Shown here piece after piece: positions 48,801 to 61,100 of a stretch of DNA of 64,000 nt (positions within the stretch are counted from its first letter, which is position 1; the number at the start of each line of letters is the position of its first letter). Below the pieces are notes generated by a model, which had not been told where the DNA came from, ran no database searches, and saw only the letters and a list, made by a program, of their open reading frames with translations. Origin of the DNA: Nageia nagi (lineage: Eukaryota; Pinophyta); NCBI GenBank assembly GCA_050084985.1, contig JBITNC010000001.1:118110001-118174000 (forward strand), in the 5' to 3' direction. A program made the translations under genes and the position numbers.

Positions 48801-48982
48801 TTATAAATTGCATACAATTCTTCATAAGTTAACAAAAATAAAAGTTATAAGTTTACTTCAAATTATGCTTGATGGATATGAGCACCTTTTGAAACAACAA
48901 TTAAGGTTAATAAAAAAGAATAAAAATAATAATTTATGAAAAAATTACAAAATAATATATGGCATAATCTCTATTATCTTAG

Positions 48983-49611
48983 TGTAAATGCTTAAAAATT
49001 AATTCTTATTTATTATATATTTCAATTTTATAGAATAAGAGATATTTATTGTAAAAAAAGGAGTTAAAATATATTCATGGTAATGTAATCAATATAAAAG
49101 GACCACTAAATAATATAAGTGGGGTTAAATATCTATAAAGGTATCATACACTATGTAATGTGTGATGATACCAAGGAAAGAAGAAGATCAGTATGTTGCT
49201 ATAAAAGAATATCAAGGGTAATTAATTCATCATCAGTAGATTACATCAATTAGATAGGAGAATACATGCATATCATATATCTAAAAATAATGATGTTCTA
49301 TAACACCTCTTATCCATGAATCTATTATCTACCTTTCATCCTATTTCACATATTTCAATTTCTATACTTCACCTTGCTTGTTTTAAGGTATCGATATATA
49401 CGAATGCTAATACATCGATGTCATTATTATTAACTCTAAATGAATGGTGATTATGTGAAGGTATTGCTCATGGTTCATTTTCTTAGATTCAATAAAGGTA
49501 CATATTTATCATTGACATAACTAGTATATTTTTTATATATACTTCAGTATTATATTTTTAGAGGAATAGTGCTTTGTTTATTGCATTGTGTATTATTTTT
49601 CTAGCTGTACA
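48983..49611 (+). repeat. Tat-3 5' LTR
   Basis: 629 bp, roughly 87% identical by eye to the Tat-1 5' LTR. It has the clearest junction of LTR end and primer site in the family. Confidence 0.88.
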
Positions 49612-49913
49612 TTTTTAGTGAACCCATTATTTCAAATAATATTTTTCCTCCTAGCTAAGATCTCAAATATTTCTTTAATGGATCCAACTATGCTGATGTT
49701 ATGGTTTACCTATTCATAAGGTACCAACGTCATGAAAAATGACATAAAATCCTCAATAAATGCTAGCATAATTAGGTCAATCCCTAGCTCGATTCATGAC
49801 CCAATTATAAATTTCTACCAATAACACTCAATAAATTTTTGATGGTACCCTACCTGTAAAAATTTTAAAACTTAAGAATAAGAAAAGATCTCAAACAAAG
49901 AATAAATATTATG
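48983..49913 (+). mobile_element. Tat-3: 5' LTR and leader of a Tat element, interrupted by Tat-2
   Basis: LTR 48983-49611 (start TGTAAATGCTTAAAAATTAA, end GCTGTACA), primer site TTTAGTGAACCCATTATTTC, then a leader co-linear with Tat-1 31386-31670 (GGATCCAA, ATGAAAA, TACCCTACCTGTAA). It stops at ATTATGATTA, where the Tat-2 LTR begins. The rest must lie right of the window. Its upstream flank is Seg-C, at the same point where Tat-1 follows Seg-B. Confidence 0.85.
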
Positions 49914-50546
49914 ATTACAGAATCCTAAAAATGAATTTCTTTGTATTAAATAATTCATTTTATAGCATCAAGGAATATTTAATATAAATAGGGTTAAAAT
50001 ATACCCAAAGCAATGTAATTAATGTAGTGAACCATTGTATAATGTAAGAGGTGTCAAACATCAAGAAAGATACAAAAAATAATGTAAAAGGTAATGATCC
50101 CAAGAATCAAAGAGGATCAAAATTTTGCAATAAAGGAAGATCAAAAGCAATACACAAAAATAGATCATAGATATGAAGATAGTTAAAGAAAATATTGGAG
50201 CATGCAATATCATTTTTTCCTACCCATAATAGTGTTTTATAACACCACATATTCTTACATCTACTATACCCTTTGTATTACTTCATATATTTCAATTTTT
50301 TCTTATAGATCTACATATCATAGGCCGTTGATGATATGCTTCTCTTAGACTATTAATGATATGTGTTTATCATGTGTGTCAATATGACTAATGTATGATC
50401 TCTGTTATTTCATATTGATGTAGATTTGATGAAGGTACCTCATTTATCATTCTCATTTATTGACATATCTCTGATATATGCTCTAATATTCTATTATGGA
50501 GAAATAGTCCTTTGATTTATTATTCATGCATTATTTTTAGTCTACA
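49914..50546 (+). repeat. Tat-2 5' LTR
   Basis: About 633 bp, more diverged than the other Tat LTRs. Start CAGAATCCTAAAAATGAATT, end TAGTCTACA. The first bases are mutated, so the start is uncertain by a few positions. Confidence 0.8.
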
Positions 50547-50861
50547 TTTTGATGAACTCAATTGTTTTGATTCATCTTTCCCTACTAAAAAGATCTCGTA
50601 AGTTTGTATAGAGTTCACATTGTTAACGACATGCATGAAATGGTTTTAAGCTTTTAACAATGTGAAAATGGAAAAAATTATAACAAAATTGGCCAAGATG
50701 ATATAATATTTGGCCAGGAAAGGGGCTATGATATAGAGTTCAAGTAGTAATTCACAGTTAGCTATAGATCTAGCAATAACTGCAAGGTTAACTAATTTGG
50801 AGACTTATAAGAGATCCCAACAAAAAGAGGAAGATTATGATGGTATCTTCACCACACCCTT

Positions 50862-51602
50862 TGTAGACCACAAATTGTATAAAATTTGAATATGCATAAT
50901 AAATAAATTAATCTAAAATATAAGAAGAATAGATATGTACACTATATCAGATACAATAAATATACATGAAATGCATGCACCTAATATGAAGTGTATGTAC
51001 AATCCTCAATAATAAATAGCAATGACTCTTTAGAGGATAGGGATCAAATTCATCAAAAATTTACAATAGATCTTTGTGTACATGAAACAATAACTTAACC
51101 ATCAAAATCTGGAACCCTCATCTAGAAGATGCACATTGCTAATGGTCAAAGAGAAGCACATCATTAACTACATAGGGTATGTCAAATTATGTTTTACACA
51201 AATAATAAAAAATTTTAGAGCTTAGAGGATAGCAATTTCTCATAATAAGTGGCATTGAAAGACATTGTAGCTTGATAAAGATTGTGATTGATAACCATCT
51301 ATTAGATATTTTATCATATTAAAGAGTTTCAATCTATAATGGTTAGCCTATTCCACTTGCATATATAGCTTAGAAGGACATAGAAAGGAGTGAAAGCCAA
51401 CATCTAGCAATAATATAAACTTTTTCATATTTAAGATACTTTTAAATATGGACCATGATAAATGATATAGTATTTAATATAACACATGTCATTTTATTGT
51501 AATATCAACTTTATATTGATATTTGTAATATTGTAATAAGTCATTTAAGAAGTTTAAATATGATTTATCAAATAAATAATAAATCATTTTTAGGTGTCTA
51601 CA
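50862..51602 (-). repeat. TatN-2 3' LTR (minus orientation)
   Basis: 741 bp, partner of 58843-59574; shared blocks include GAAATGCATGCACCTAATATGA. It is followed inward by the polypurine tract complement TTTTGCCCCTCTTTGAA (51603-51619). Confidence 0.95.
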
Positions 51603-51619
51603 TTTTGCCCCTCTTTGAA

Positions 51620-53411
51620 TATGAAATAAAAAGTAGTGAAATTACATAATCCAAAGAATTTTAGAGAAGAGAAGAAATTTTAAATAGTAAAGTGGAATTC
51701 CCTTTTTTGATTGATATGTTTAGTATGATATGTTATCTTCTCCCTTTTGGTCTTGCATTTCCCATTTCTTTAGTTGCTTCGGGGAATCAAACCAAAAATT
51801 GGAGTCCCTATATGAGGAGAGTGTCTCTATGCAAATACTACTATCCCAAATAATACCTTTTTAAGAACAATCCAATATGATACCCACATAGATCACATCC
51901 TATTAAAGAATAATCAATTAAAAGAGCAAGGATGAAATAAATATGATATCCATTATGTCACTATGGTTGATGCGACTCATAGTTCTATTTAAACATGATA
52001 TTTATACTACTATTATTGTAACTTATAGTCTATGAAGATCAAGTTGATGAGGTATTTTTTAATTCCCTAAGATTGGAATAACCTATAATTTATAAGAGAT
52101 TTTTCTCATGGAGTGACCATGGCCTTGAAAATATTTATTATCATAACATTGAACAATATCCTTTGATTCCAATAAACATACCTAATATTCAAGTATTTAG
52201 TAGCCTTACATATCAACATTGCATGTTTGATCACATTAATTTTATTGATTCCCTTGATTTTCAAAGCAAACATACACCATTGACTGCATGAATTTCATAG
52301 AAGTTATCAATCATATTAGTTTGCAATTTTATTCATCATTTTTGTATCATTGTATATTTATGAAATAATGGTGTTTTCAATTAGATATTTAATGAATTTG
52401 TAACATGTCCTTTTTACAATGAACTCATAATAAATACACATTATTAGCAGTATGAAGATAGCCATACTAGATCTACAAATTTTGAATGATATGCATTTGA
52501 ATTGAATAAATAATGTTTTTCCCTATAAAATCATAAAATAAAATTTGCATACTATATAATCTATAGCATGTAAGTAATAACTTGCCCAATTTTGACTTGA
52601 TATGCATTTTTTTGATTTAGTAGCCATATAATCATGATAGCAATGATTTTAATCTATTAAGACTATGATAATATAATTCACATTTGAAATAATCCATAAT
52701 TATACCTCATGAAAAACACTGCACTCAATTGGTATTGAAAACTATCTATTTTGATATTAACCATCTCAAAAATGTGCATAAATATGAAAATCAAAATTTG
52801 AAAACTCCATTTAATTAAATCAAATTTTACAAATTAAAATCCCCTTACATTCATAAAGCATGTTCCAATTTACACGACTATTTGGATTAATCGAAACTAG
52901 AATTAAAATATAGCACCTGGATCCCTTGCTAATTTTGCAAAAACAATGTTGCTAATAACATCCATTTAGTATTAATGAACATTAAAAGTGAAATATTATT
53001 AATTTTACAATCAACACATAATATAAACATTCAAACTTACCATTTTTGACCAACATGCTTTAGTTTGTACCTTAATTTCATTTTTGTCATGTCGTAGATT
53101 ATGTATATACAATAAAATTTACTTTTGAAAAAGAGGCATTTGGTAATTAAAATATCATCCTACATTTTGCACACCTTATTAATCGTTTTCCAAGCATAGA
53201 ATGTGATATTCAAAAAGAGGATTCATTAGCTAGGGTTAAGTAAAAATTTTGAATAGAAAGGTATATTGGGGAGGTTGACTTTTTATTTTAGCTTTTTATC
53301 CTGTTGTGGTCATAGCCTTGTTACACTCCTCTTATCCAACCATGTGATTTTCTCTCTCTTTTCACCATTCATGTTATTCATTTTGATATGTTCATTATCT
53401 TCTAGCTGACA
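51620..53411. other. TatN-2 non-coding interior
   Basis: AT-rich sequence between the 3' LTR and the start of the plus-strand PMD gene. No gene, tandem repeat or clear TATA box was recognised; it presumably holds the PMD promoter and leader. Confidence 0.5.
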
Positions 53412-55550
53412 TGGCCAACCAAGATTAGCAGTTGATTGAGAGGATCCTATCTAAGAGGAGAGGTCACATGGTGGAGTATCTTCAAAGCTTTCCATTCAAG
53501 CACATTGTAAGTCTTATTAGTGGTTGGTTCTGTTTGTAGAAATATTTTCAATTTTCCCTTTATTTGAAACCCTAGGTTTTCCTTTAACCATGTTAATCAC
53601 ACCTCTTGCCCCTAACAAGGTCATTTATTATTTACATTACTTTATAGAAAATATATGAATTTTTTTATTTTTATATTAATTTATTTAATTATTTATGTTA
53701 AATTTTTTATTATTTGAGTTTAGGATCATAAGATACATATTCAAGGTGAACCCATATCTATAGAGGCCCTAGAGAAGGCATAAAAGTGGTAAAGAACAAA
53801 CTATGAGGATGACATCCTCATGCATTCTAGGTTGAAAGACTTATCCAATGTTAGTCATATACATCAAGACTTACCTCTCCTTATAGCTTGGCAAAGATAT
53901 GGGACTAGGACACAAACTCATTCCACCTTCCCCCAGGTGAGATGAGCATCATATTATTATACATGTATAAGATATGGGGAATTCCCATATGGGGTGGCTA
54001 GTACATCGAACTAAAGTTTCAAATAACAACAAGAGGTAGCAACTTTTGACATGGTTTATAGGTGAGGAAGATCATGAATAGGAGTAAAAGGTTTCCCATC
54101 TTACCAAGGCACACAAGTTCTCCTCCATATTTCGATTCTTGGGGCTTTTCATTGTCTCAATTATTACCATATATTTGTATGAGGATAAGGGTAGTTCTTC
54201 ATTTTCACAAAGGCTAGTGTGGGTTGTGTAGGATATATGTTCTTGAGGTACATAATTTACTTGGTCACCCTTGGTATTAGCCCATTTATACAAAGATCTT
54301 TACAATTTCATGAGTATTGACAAGTTCAACATCATAATAGCTCACGTCAACCTCCTCCAAGTGTGGGCCTATGAGAAGATAGCTGTTATTCAAACCATGG
54401 GACTACAAAGTGACAGGGATGATCCCTCATATATCCCACTAAAATACTACATGTCCAAGGCACATGGGTATATGTACCCACATATGCTAGAGATGAGGTT
54501 GAGGGAGATATACAAACTTCAGCTTGAGGATGTGATTTGGGTTTCTTACATGGATTTTGTATGGGAGAATGATGCCCACCAGCTTACTTGGATGAGGTAA
54601 CCTTTCTTCCTCTAAACCTAAAGAAAATTAATGGATCCTATTTACCATAATGGGTGTTGAGAAACTTTGGATTCGATAGGGGATTCCTCCTTCCCCTAGC
54701 TACTTTATTCGGTTCATGACTAAGAGGGATACTCCACTAGGAGAGCAGATCATACTAGATTTGATGGTCACATGGGAGGATCATAATACATTGGATCCAA
54801 CTACCTACACCTCCATATTCCATAGTACCATGAGGGGGTTTATGGAATGGTGGCATATTGTTCATACAACCCCATTAGGTATGGATGATGAAGATGATGA
54901 TGAGGAGATGGTGATGACATAATAAGGGTATTTGAATGAATACCCATAATAAGTAGATAATCTTATACATGATATTCCTATGTAAATACCACTAGCTGCA
55001 CTAGCATCATGACTAACACCAGGGTTGACAACCCTAGTTGAGGTCATTCCATTAATATCAGTAGGTAACATACATGTTTATTTGTTATGTTTTGGTTATT
55101 AGTTTACATGTTTAGAAAAAGTGATATTTCATAGTTTTGTTATTTACAAGAGAGAGTGTTGTATTAATTATAGCTTAAGAAACTAATATCGAGAGGCTCA
55201 AGAATTTTAAGGCATAGGTAACCCTTGTATAGGCTACACTAATAGCTAGGGATGCATAGATTGCATATATGGGGTAATCTCTTAAGAAGCTACAAGAGAG
55301 GGTGGACATAACCCCACCCAATGAGCAATGAGATTTTATTCAGGTGCTAATGGAAAATATTAATCATAAGGATATGGATATTATTGTATTAAACATGATA
55401 TATGAGAGGGTGAAAATATTGGTGACATCCCATGATATTATTACTAGTTATGTATCAGGTGGGGTTACTTTGTTAGGGTATAGTAGCGTGTCTAAGAGAA
55501 CTTCTAGGCCTAGCCAAGTAGGGAGTAGTGGGAGTAGTACACACCACTAA
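53412..55550 (+). pseudogene. Plant mobile domain gene, antisense within TatN-2
   Basis: Multi-exon gene opposite to gag. Exon 1 begins ATGGCCAACCAAGAT (53412) and ends at a perfect donor, ATT/GTAAGT (53507). A consensus acceptor TTTGAGTTTAG (to 53723) opens exon 2, which closes at CAG/GTGAGA (53937). The PMD core lies in 54090-54870: GLFIVSIITIYLYEDKGSSS, FTWSP, LYKDLYNFMSIDKFN, WAYEKIAVIQTMGL, PHMLEMRLREIY. An acidic stretch (DDEDDDEE, about 54885-54915), a further intron (about 55060-55190) and a Ser-rich tail (SRPSQVGSSGSSTHH) follow. Stops are mostly TAG, TAA or TGA at expected CAG, CAA or TGG. It parallels the TatN-1 gene domain by domain. Confidence 0.82.
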
Positions 55551-56499
55551 GTTATACATTGAGATATGATTCCATCCCTTTTTTGTTTAAATATATATAT
55601 ATATGATTTGTTTTACTATAATTTTGTACATATTGTTGAATGTATGATCAATTTTTGGTTTTGTTATGTGAGTGAATGGTTTAATATCCTACATTATTGT
55701 ACTTATATAATTTGCATTTTGGAATTTCAAAACATAAGTTTCAAAAAAAATTATAAGCAATAAATCATACATACTCATTTTATTTGCAACACTAAATAAG
55801 AACTCAATGTATAAAATAACTAAAAGTGCAGAGAAATCTAAATAGACACCCTCATACAATGTATAACCCATATTCAATCTTATTACATCACTCAAATTCA
55901 CACATGATCCCTCATTTGTACCATATAAACAATCATGAACATGTACTAGTTTTTCTATTTTAATAAGCTTAAAACCTGACATCATGCCTTTATAATGTTT
56001 GAACAAACTATAAGGATAAAGGAAATACTATTATTTTTTATTCTAGTCCAAGAAAGGCACATCGCTAGCTACATAAAAGTAGTTGCATGCCATTAATAGT
56101 ATGAGTTTTGATAATTTGGAAAGAAAAATATATGAGGAAATTTTTTCAAAATTTTCTTAAATACCAATAAAATAATGAACTATCCCTTATGACCATAAAC
56201 CATACACATCTTCACCCCTAAGAAATAACCTACCTATTATACACTAATTCTTGTAATTTTTCAACTCTAAGCAATAATTTTGCATATTTGGGAAGGTTTT
56301 ACAACCCACATGTAGTTTGTATATGTAGGTACAAAAATAGGTGCCTTCTTGGTAGTGTAACTTATAACTCTGGTTGTGTGCAAACAGTCATTCACACCAT
56401 TGGTAGGTTTTCTTTTGTTATCTCCACCACTCTATTTTTTTGTTTCCTTCATCATGGCTTTATCTTACTTATTACTACTATTTCTTGCATATATTTCTA

Positions 56500-58778
56500 T
56501 TAGAGAAATAATAACTCATACAATGTGAAGTACTTGCTGAAGTAATGAAGCCTTTTGGTTGTTGATTTTTCCTTGGTAAAGGATTTATAAATATCTCCTA
56601 CTGGTCATTATTAGGATGTATAGGTCCTTCTACTTCAATATGATTATACATATGAATTTTTTTTCAATGAAATCTTGAATGATATTTCTTAATACCTGTA
56701 ATTTCTTGTTAGGTTCCCTGGTGTCCTATGATAATTGCAAAATTTTTTATATCTATAATTTTTAGGAACACCATAGAGAAGTGATGCTAAACCATTGGTG
56801 GAAGCTCAATAAGTTCTTCTTTTAATAACACATTTTGAATATTGTCAACAGTATCAGTTAGCCTTGTAAATCTTCTTTGTGGCTTATTCTTATTTCTAGC
56901 CACAATAGTTGTAGCAACTTCAATATTTTTTTCATATACTTGAGGTTTCTTTTAATGATGCTTCTTATAAGTTTTCTTAATACAATCTTCCTTTTTAAGC
57001 TAAGTATCTATCATTCCATCTACTATCAATCCATGATTAAAGATAACACACAATTTATACATAGGTAATAAAGCATTTGTAAAAGTATCTTTTAAATCTT
57101 GTTGAGGCACAAAGATTTTATTTGTATTTTCTTTCCATATTTTCACAAAATCATATAAGGATTGGTTACACAATTGCTTAATTTGACACAAATATTTGAA
57201 TTGAACCTCTTTTATGATATTATATTTAAAGTTTTTCAAAACTTTATGAATTAAATCTTTGTACCTATTTATACTCTTTTCATGAAGACTAAAATACCAT
57301 TTTAATGCATCATATTTTAAGCTACTTGAAATAAATTTTGCAAGCATATCTCTATCATAAACATATTTCATAGCTTCCTCTTGAAATTTTCTAACATGCA
57401 TTTTTACATCTTGCAAACCATCAAATTTTGTAAATTTCACACTTTTTTTACCAACAAGCAATTTAGAAAAAAACTATATTAGTCAATGGATGCTTTAAAC
57501 AAAATAAGAATTCATTTTCACCATCTTAAATTAATTCCTTTTCCAATTTCTCAATTCTTTTATCCACTTTTTTCCCATTATTTAGCATTATGGGAAGTGT
57601 TTTGGTTGGTTTTAAACTATAGGTTTATTGCTCTTTAGGGTTGGTGGTGGGGTTAGAGATGGTGCATTTCTAATTTGAGAGGGTGGTTTATTTCCTTTCT
57701 CCTTTATAAGTTCAACCTCTTTAATTTGCAAAGATGGCCCAATCCTATGTAGTTTTTAATGTTCAAGCTTATCAACCAATTCCAACATAAATACTAGTTG
57801 TTGTTCCTCATTAGCCTTTTCAAAGTAATCATCTTCTTGAGAATCTAAAATAGTATCAAGTTTTATCTCATGCTCTTCCTTTGATCAACCAAGATTATGT
57901 TTATAATCATTATTAATTACAATAGAAAGTTGTTTAGCAATATCTACTATAGTTTCATCATTAACTAACCTACCCTTACCTTTATCCCTATTAGAACTTT
58001 CAAGGAGCATACCTAGATTATGGTCTTCAAATTGATTTACCAAATGTTCAAACTTGACCTCACTTTCATCATCAATATCCTAAATGATCACCTTTTTCTA
58101 GGGATTAATATCCTCTACTTCCACTCTAGTAGTGGTGTGTGTATAGTTTACACCATTAGCAGTGTTCTTCTTAGCAGTAGAGACTCTCCATTTTTTAGAT
58201 CCTACATTTTCATAAGAAAATAAATTATTTGATGATTATGAAATTATCTAACCTACCTATAATAATTCATAATGTGTTAAGATATGTATAACCTACTTAG
58301 CAATTTTAGTAATATAATACTCCATTTTTTCTTTATTAGATAGTAATTCCTTTATTAATCTATTATGGTTAGGAATTCTATCTAACTCTTCAATTTCAGC
58401 ATCACTGTCAGAAGTATCATCATGGCTTCCTAAGATTACATATTCAAAATCATAATCATCAATAGACATGTTGAACTTATTAGGAGTTTCTCCAATAATA
58501 TCCATTATTTTGCTAGAACTTGTAGATTTAATATCATTATCCTCGTCAATACCCATTCTATCATTAGGATTAGGCTCTTTCATAGGTAAATTAGGGTTAA
58601 CCCTCATACTTTTCCTAATCTCATTAAAATGAACCTTAATTTTAGAAATCCTAAGTTGTTCAACATTTAGGTCCATATTTGAGATATAGGTAGAACAAAC
58701 CCTAGTTTTATCATTTTCTTTGGCTATTACTTTAAGCACCTCAGATAAGGGAAGAGATAATAATGTAAATAGATTCAT
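56500..58778 (-). pseudogene. TatN-2 gag remnant
   Basis: The likely start is the ATG at 58778 (MNLFTLLSLPLSEVL) after the primer site; the frame is open to 58293 and contains an acidic section (HDDTSDSDAEIEELD). The capsid core is open at 57461-57000: KFDGLQDVKMHVRKF, LKWYFSLHEKSINRYKDLIH and QIKQLCNQSLYDFVKIWKE, a clear retrotransposon gag domain. Around 56740-56790 a degraded knuckle reads FCNYHRTPGNLTRNYRY (expected H and C replaced by N and Y). The C-terminal EIFINPLPRKN is near 56590. No pol follows. Confidence 0.85.
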
Positions 58779-58842
58779 GACTCCTAAGAAGAGATGCCCT
58801 ACAAAAGAATCTAGGTGTGTAAGAATGTTGGGTTCATCAAAA

Positions 58843-59574
58843 TGTAGATCACAAATTGTGTAAAATACAAATATACACAATAAATAAATTGATATATAAT
58901 ATAAGAAGAATAGATATGTACACTATATTAAATACAATAAATATACATGAAATGCATGCACCTAATATGAGGTGTATTTACAATCCTCAAAAATAAATAG
59001 CAATAATTTTTTGAAGGATTGGGATTGAATTTATGATTAATTTACAAGAGATATTCATACACATGAATCAACTACTCAACCAGGAACCCTTGATATAGAA
59101 TATGCATGTCACTAATGACCTAAAAGAAGCATGTCATTAACTATGTAGGGTAGTCAAATTATGTTGTGTGCTAAAGATAAAATATTTCAAAGCTTAAAGT
59201 ATAATAATTTCTCATAATATATGGCATTTAAAGACATCACAACTTGATAAATATTATGGTTAACAACCATCTTATAGAGATCTTATCATATCAAAGAGTT
59301 CAAATAGGTGAAGATCAACCTGTTCCACTTTCATATATAGCCTACAATGATATAGAAAGGAGTGAAAGTTGACCTCTAGAGATAATATAAACTTTTTTAA
59401 ATTCAAGATACTTTAAAACATGGACCATGATAAATGATATATCATTTAATATAACACATGGTATTGCATTGTAATATCAACTTTATCTTAATATTTGTAA
59501 TATTGCAATAAGTCATTTAAGAAGTCTAAATATGATTTATTAAATGAATAATAAATCATTTTTAGGCATCTACA
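58843..59574 (-). repeat. TatN-2 5' LTR (minus orientation)
   Basis: 732 bp, partner of 50862-51602. Next to it, at 58827-58842, is the complement of the primer site TTTTGATGAACCCAAC. Confidence 0.95.
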
Positions 59575-61100
59575 CCCTTATCAGATGATATCCACAATCA
59601 TCCCCTACTATTCGATCAGAAGGCACCCAAGTTTGAGATGTTCAATGGTGATTAGGACCCAAAGCAATATCTTATTAGCTTTCATGAGGAGTGCTTGCTG
59701 AAATTGGGATCAAAAGAGAAATTATGGTAAAATATTTCCCAAAGAGTTTGAAAGGGGATGCTAGCCAATGGTTTTACAATTTTCCATAAGGATCCATAGA
59801 TTCATTCAAGTCATTGAATTAATGCAAGAAGTTGGGTCCACTTTATGGCCAAAAAGTGGAAATCTATTCTCAAGTTTCAAGTTTGATCACATTGATTGAA
59901 AATTTTGAAGCATTTAAACATAGAAATTTGAAAAAGATGAATACAGTAAAAAGGCAATGCTTTGAGTCTTGTTTTCAAATATATAATTTATTCCAATACT
60001 TAGATGATAAATGTTTATTTTTGATAGGTATGAATAAAAATTACTATTTCAAAAATATGGTTTCTAGACCATACCATGCACGTATCCATCACACATAATT
60101 TTATCTAAACTAAAGTATTTTTATCCTTTTGGGAAAAGATACCTAACACAATGAAGCTTGTCATGGATATTTTTTCATAATTATTTCATGAATATTATTT
60201 TTTTATTAATTTTTAATGGATCATAATTACAATTTTAAAAATGCTCATTTTCATCATGCATAATTAGACCTAAAGTTATAATTTTTTCAAACTTTTTTTT
60301 TTAATTTAGTAGAAAATTATGTAAAGGTTGTCCTTATATTTTTTTCTCAAAATTCCAAAAAAATAAAAAGTTATTAAAAAATAAAAAAATATTTTTAAAA
60401 TTTTCTAAGTCATAAAACTTCCTCTTTATGTGGAATCATCTTCTTGTACCCACCCATTGGTACAAGCATTCATGAATCAATACAAGCATAATATCAAAGA
60501 GCAAGGAACCATTATAGAATTATGTTCCCTACACCAATGAAGCAATGAAACCCTATACAAGTATATTTTGAAATCCAAAAAGGTATGGTAATGTATTCAT
60601 AGCAAGTTGGATGATAATAAAATCTATGGTATGTTCAAAGATTATATTTTGATAATTATCAATTTGCGTATTCTAATTGAGAAAGGTATTGAATTTGGGG
60701 TGTTGGTAAAATAATTGTTATGAAAAGAAAATATTTTCTTGAGTTAGGAGAGCTCAAGTATACATATACTTCTTACAATAAGCAGAATCATAAGACATAC
60801 AATAAGAAGGAGGAAAAGATAGTAAATATAGTTGATGCACTTGCTACTGAACCTACCTTTACATGATCCACCACAACAAAAGATAGAAGGTATATATTTT
60901 CAATTCAACCAAGGTCCATTTTGAGAGATCTAATGAAAAAAAGTTTATTACAACCATTAGATAAAAAAGTAGATGATAGTATTTCAATGGAAAATTTTGA
61001 TACTTATTATGCTTATAATAAAAATGGAGTTCATGCTACAAACTTTTGTAAAGCATTAGAAGCTATGATTTTGGATCTTATTACATAAGGTAAATATGAA
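59575..61100 (+). pseudogene. Tat-2 gag remnant, distal part
   Basis: Resumes after TatN-2 with KFEMFNGD, KQYLISF, EECLLKLG, then is split by the 638-bp insertion and continues at 60460 with sequence matching Tat-1 31938 onward (ATTCATGAATCA, TACAAGCATAATATCAAAGAG). The proximal gag is 50630-50861. Multiple stops. Confidence 0.75.
59817..60454 (-). mobile_element. 638-bp TIR-like insertion in Tat-2 gag
   Basis: Absent from Tat-1 at the aligned site. It is flanked by CATTG (59812-59816 and 60455-60459). The ends, read inward, are TGCAAGAAGTTGGGTCCAC and TACAAGAAGATGATTCCAC, imperfect 19-bp inverted repeats. Reverse-complemented, it aligns along 17395-18350 of Seg-A (GTATCTTTTCCCAAAAGGAT against GTATCTTTACCCAAAAGGAT; ATTTCCACTTTTTGGCC against ATTTCCATTTTTTGGCC). 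Non-coding; superfamily not assigned. Confidence 0.65.

Larger units (their letters stand above)
39207..48982. repeat. Seg-C: third copy of the segment, with RAV
   Basis: Co-linear with Seg-B, starting at the shared ATCTT (39207-39211) and ending at the Tat-3 LTR. It uniquely contains 40953-44280 (RAV and its promoter). It lacks about 150 bp present in Seg-B near 27275-27430 and about 65 bp near 26425-26490. 39207-40930 and 46200-48982 are AT-rich without genes; 44281-46150 is the better conserved block. Confidence 0.88.
50862..59574 (-). mobile_element. TatN-2: second non-autonomous Tat element with antisense PMD gene
   Basis: Complete 8.7-kb element: LTRs 50862-51602 and 58843-59574, TG...CA ends, exact 5-bp target duplication CCCTT (50857-50861 and 59575-59579). 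On the minus strand: 5' LTR, primer site TTGATGAACCCAACATTC, gag (58778-about 56500), then the opposing PMD gene (53412-55550), polypurine tract and 3' LTR. No pol seen. The LTR starts TGTAGACACCTAAAAATGAT, nearly the Tat-1 start, while the LTR interior differs. Same plan as TatN-1 but diverged throughout. Confidence 0.93.
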
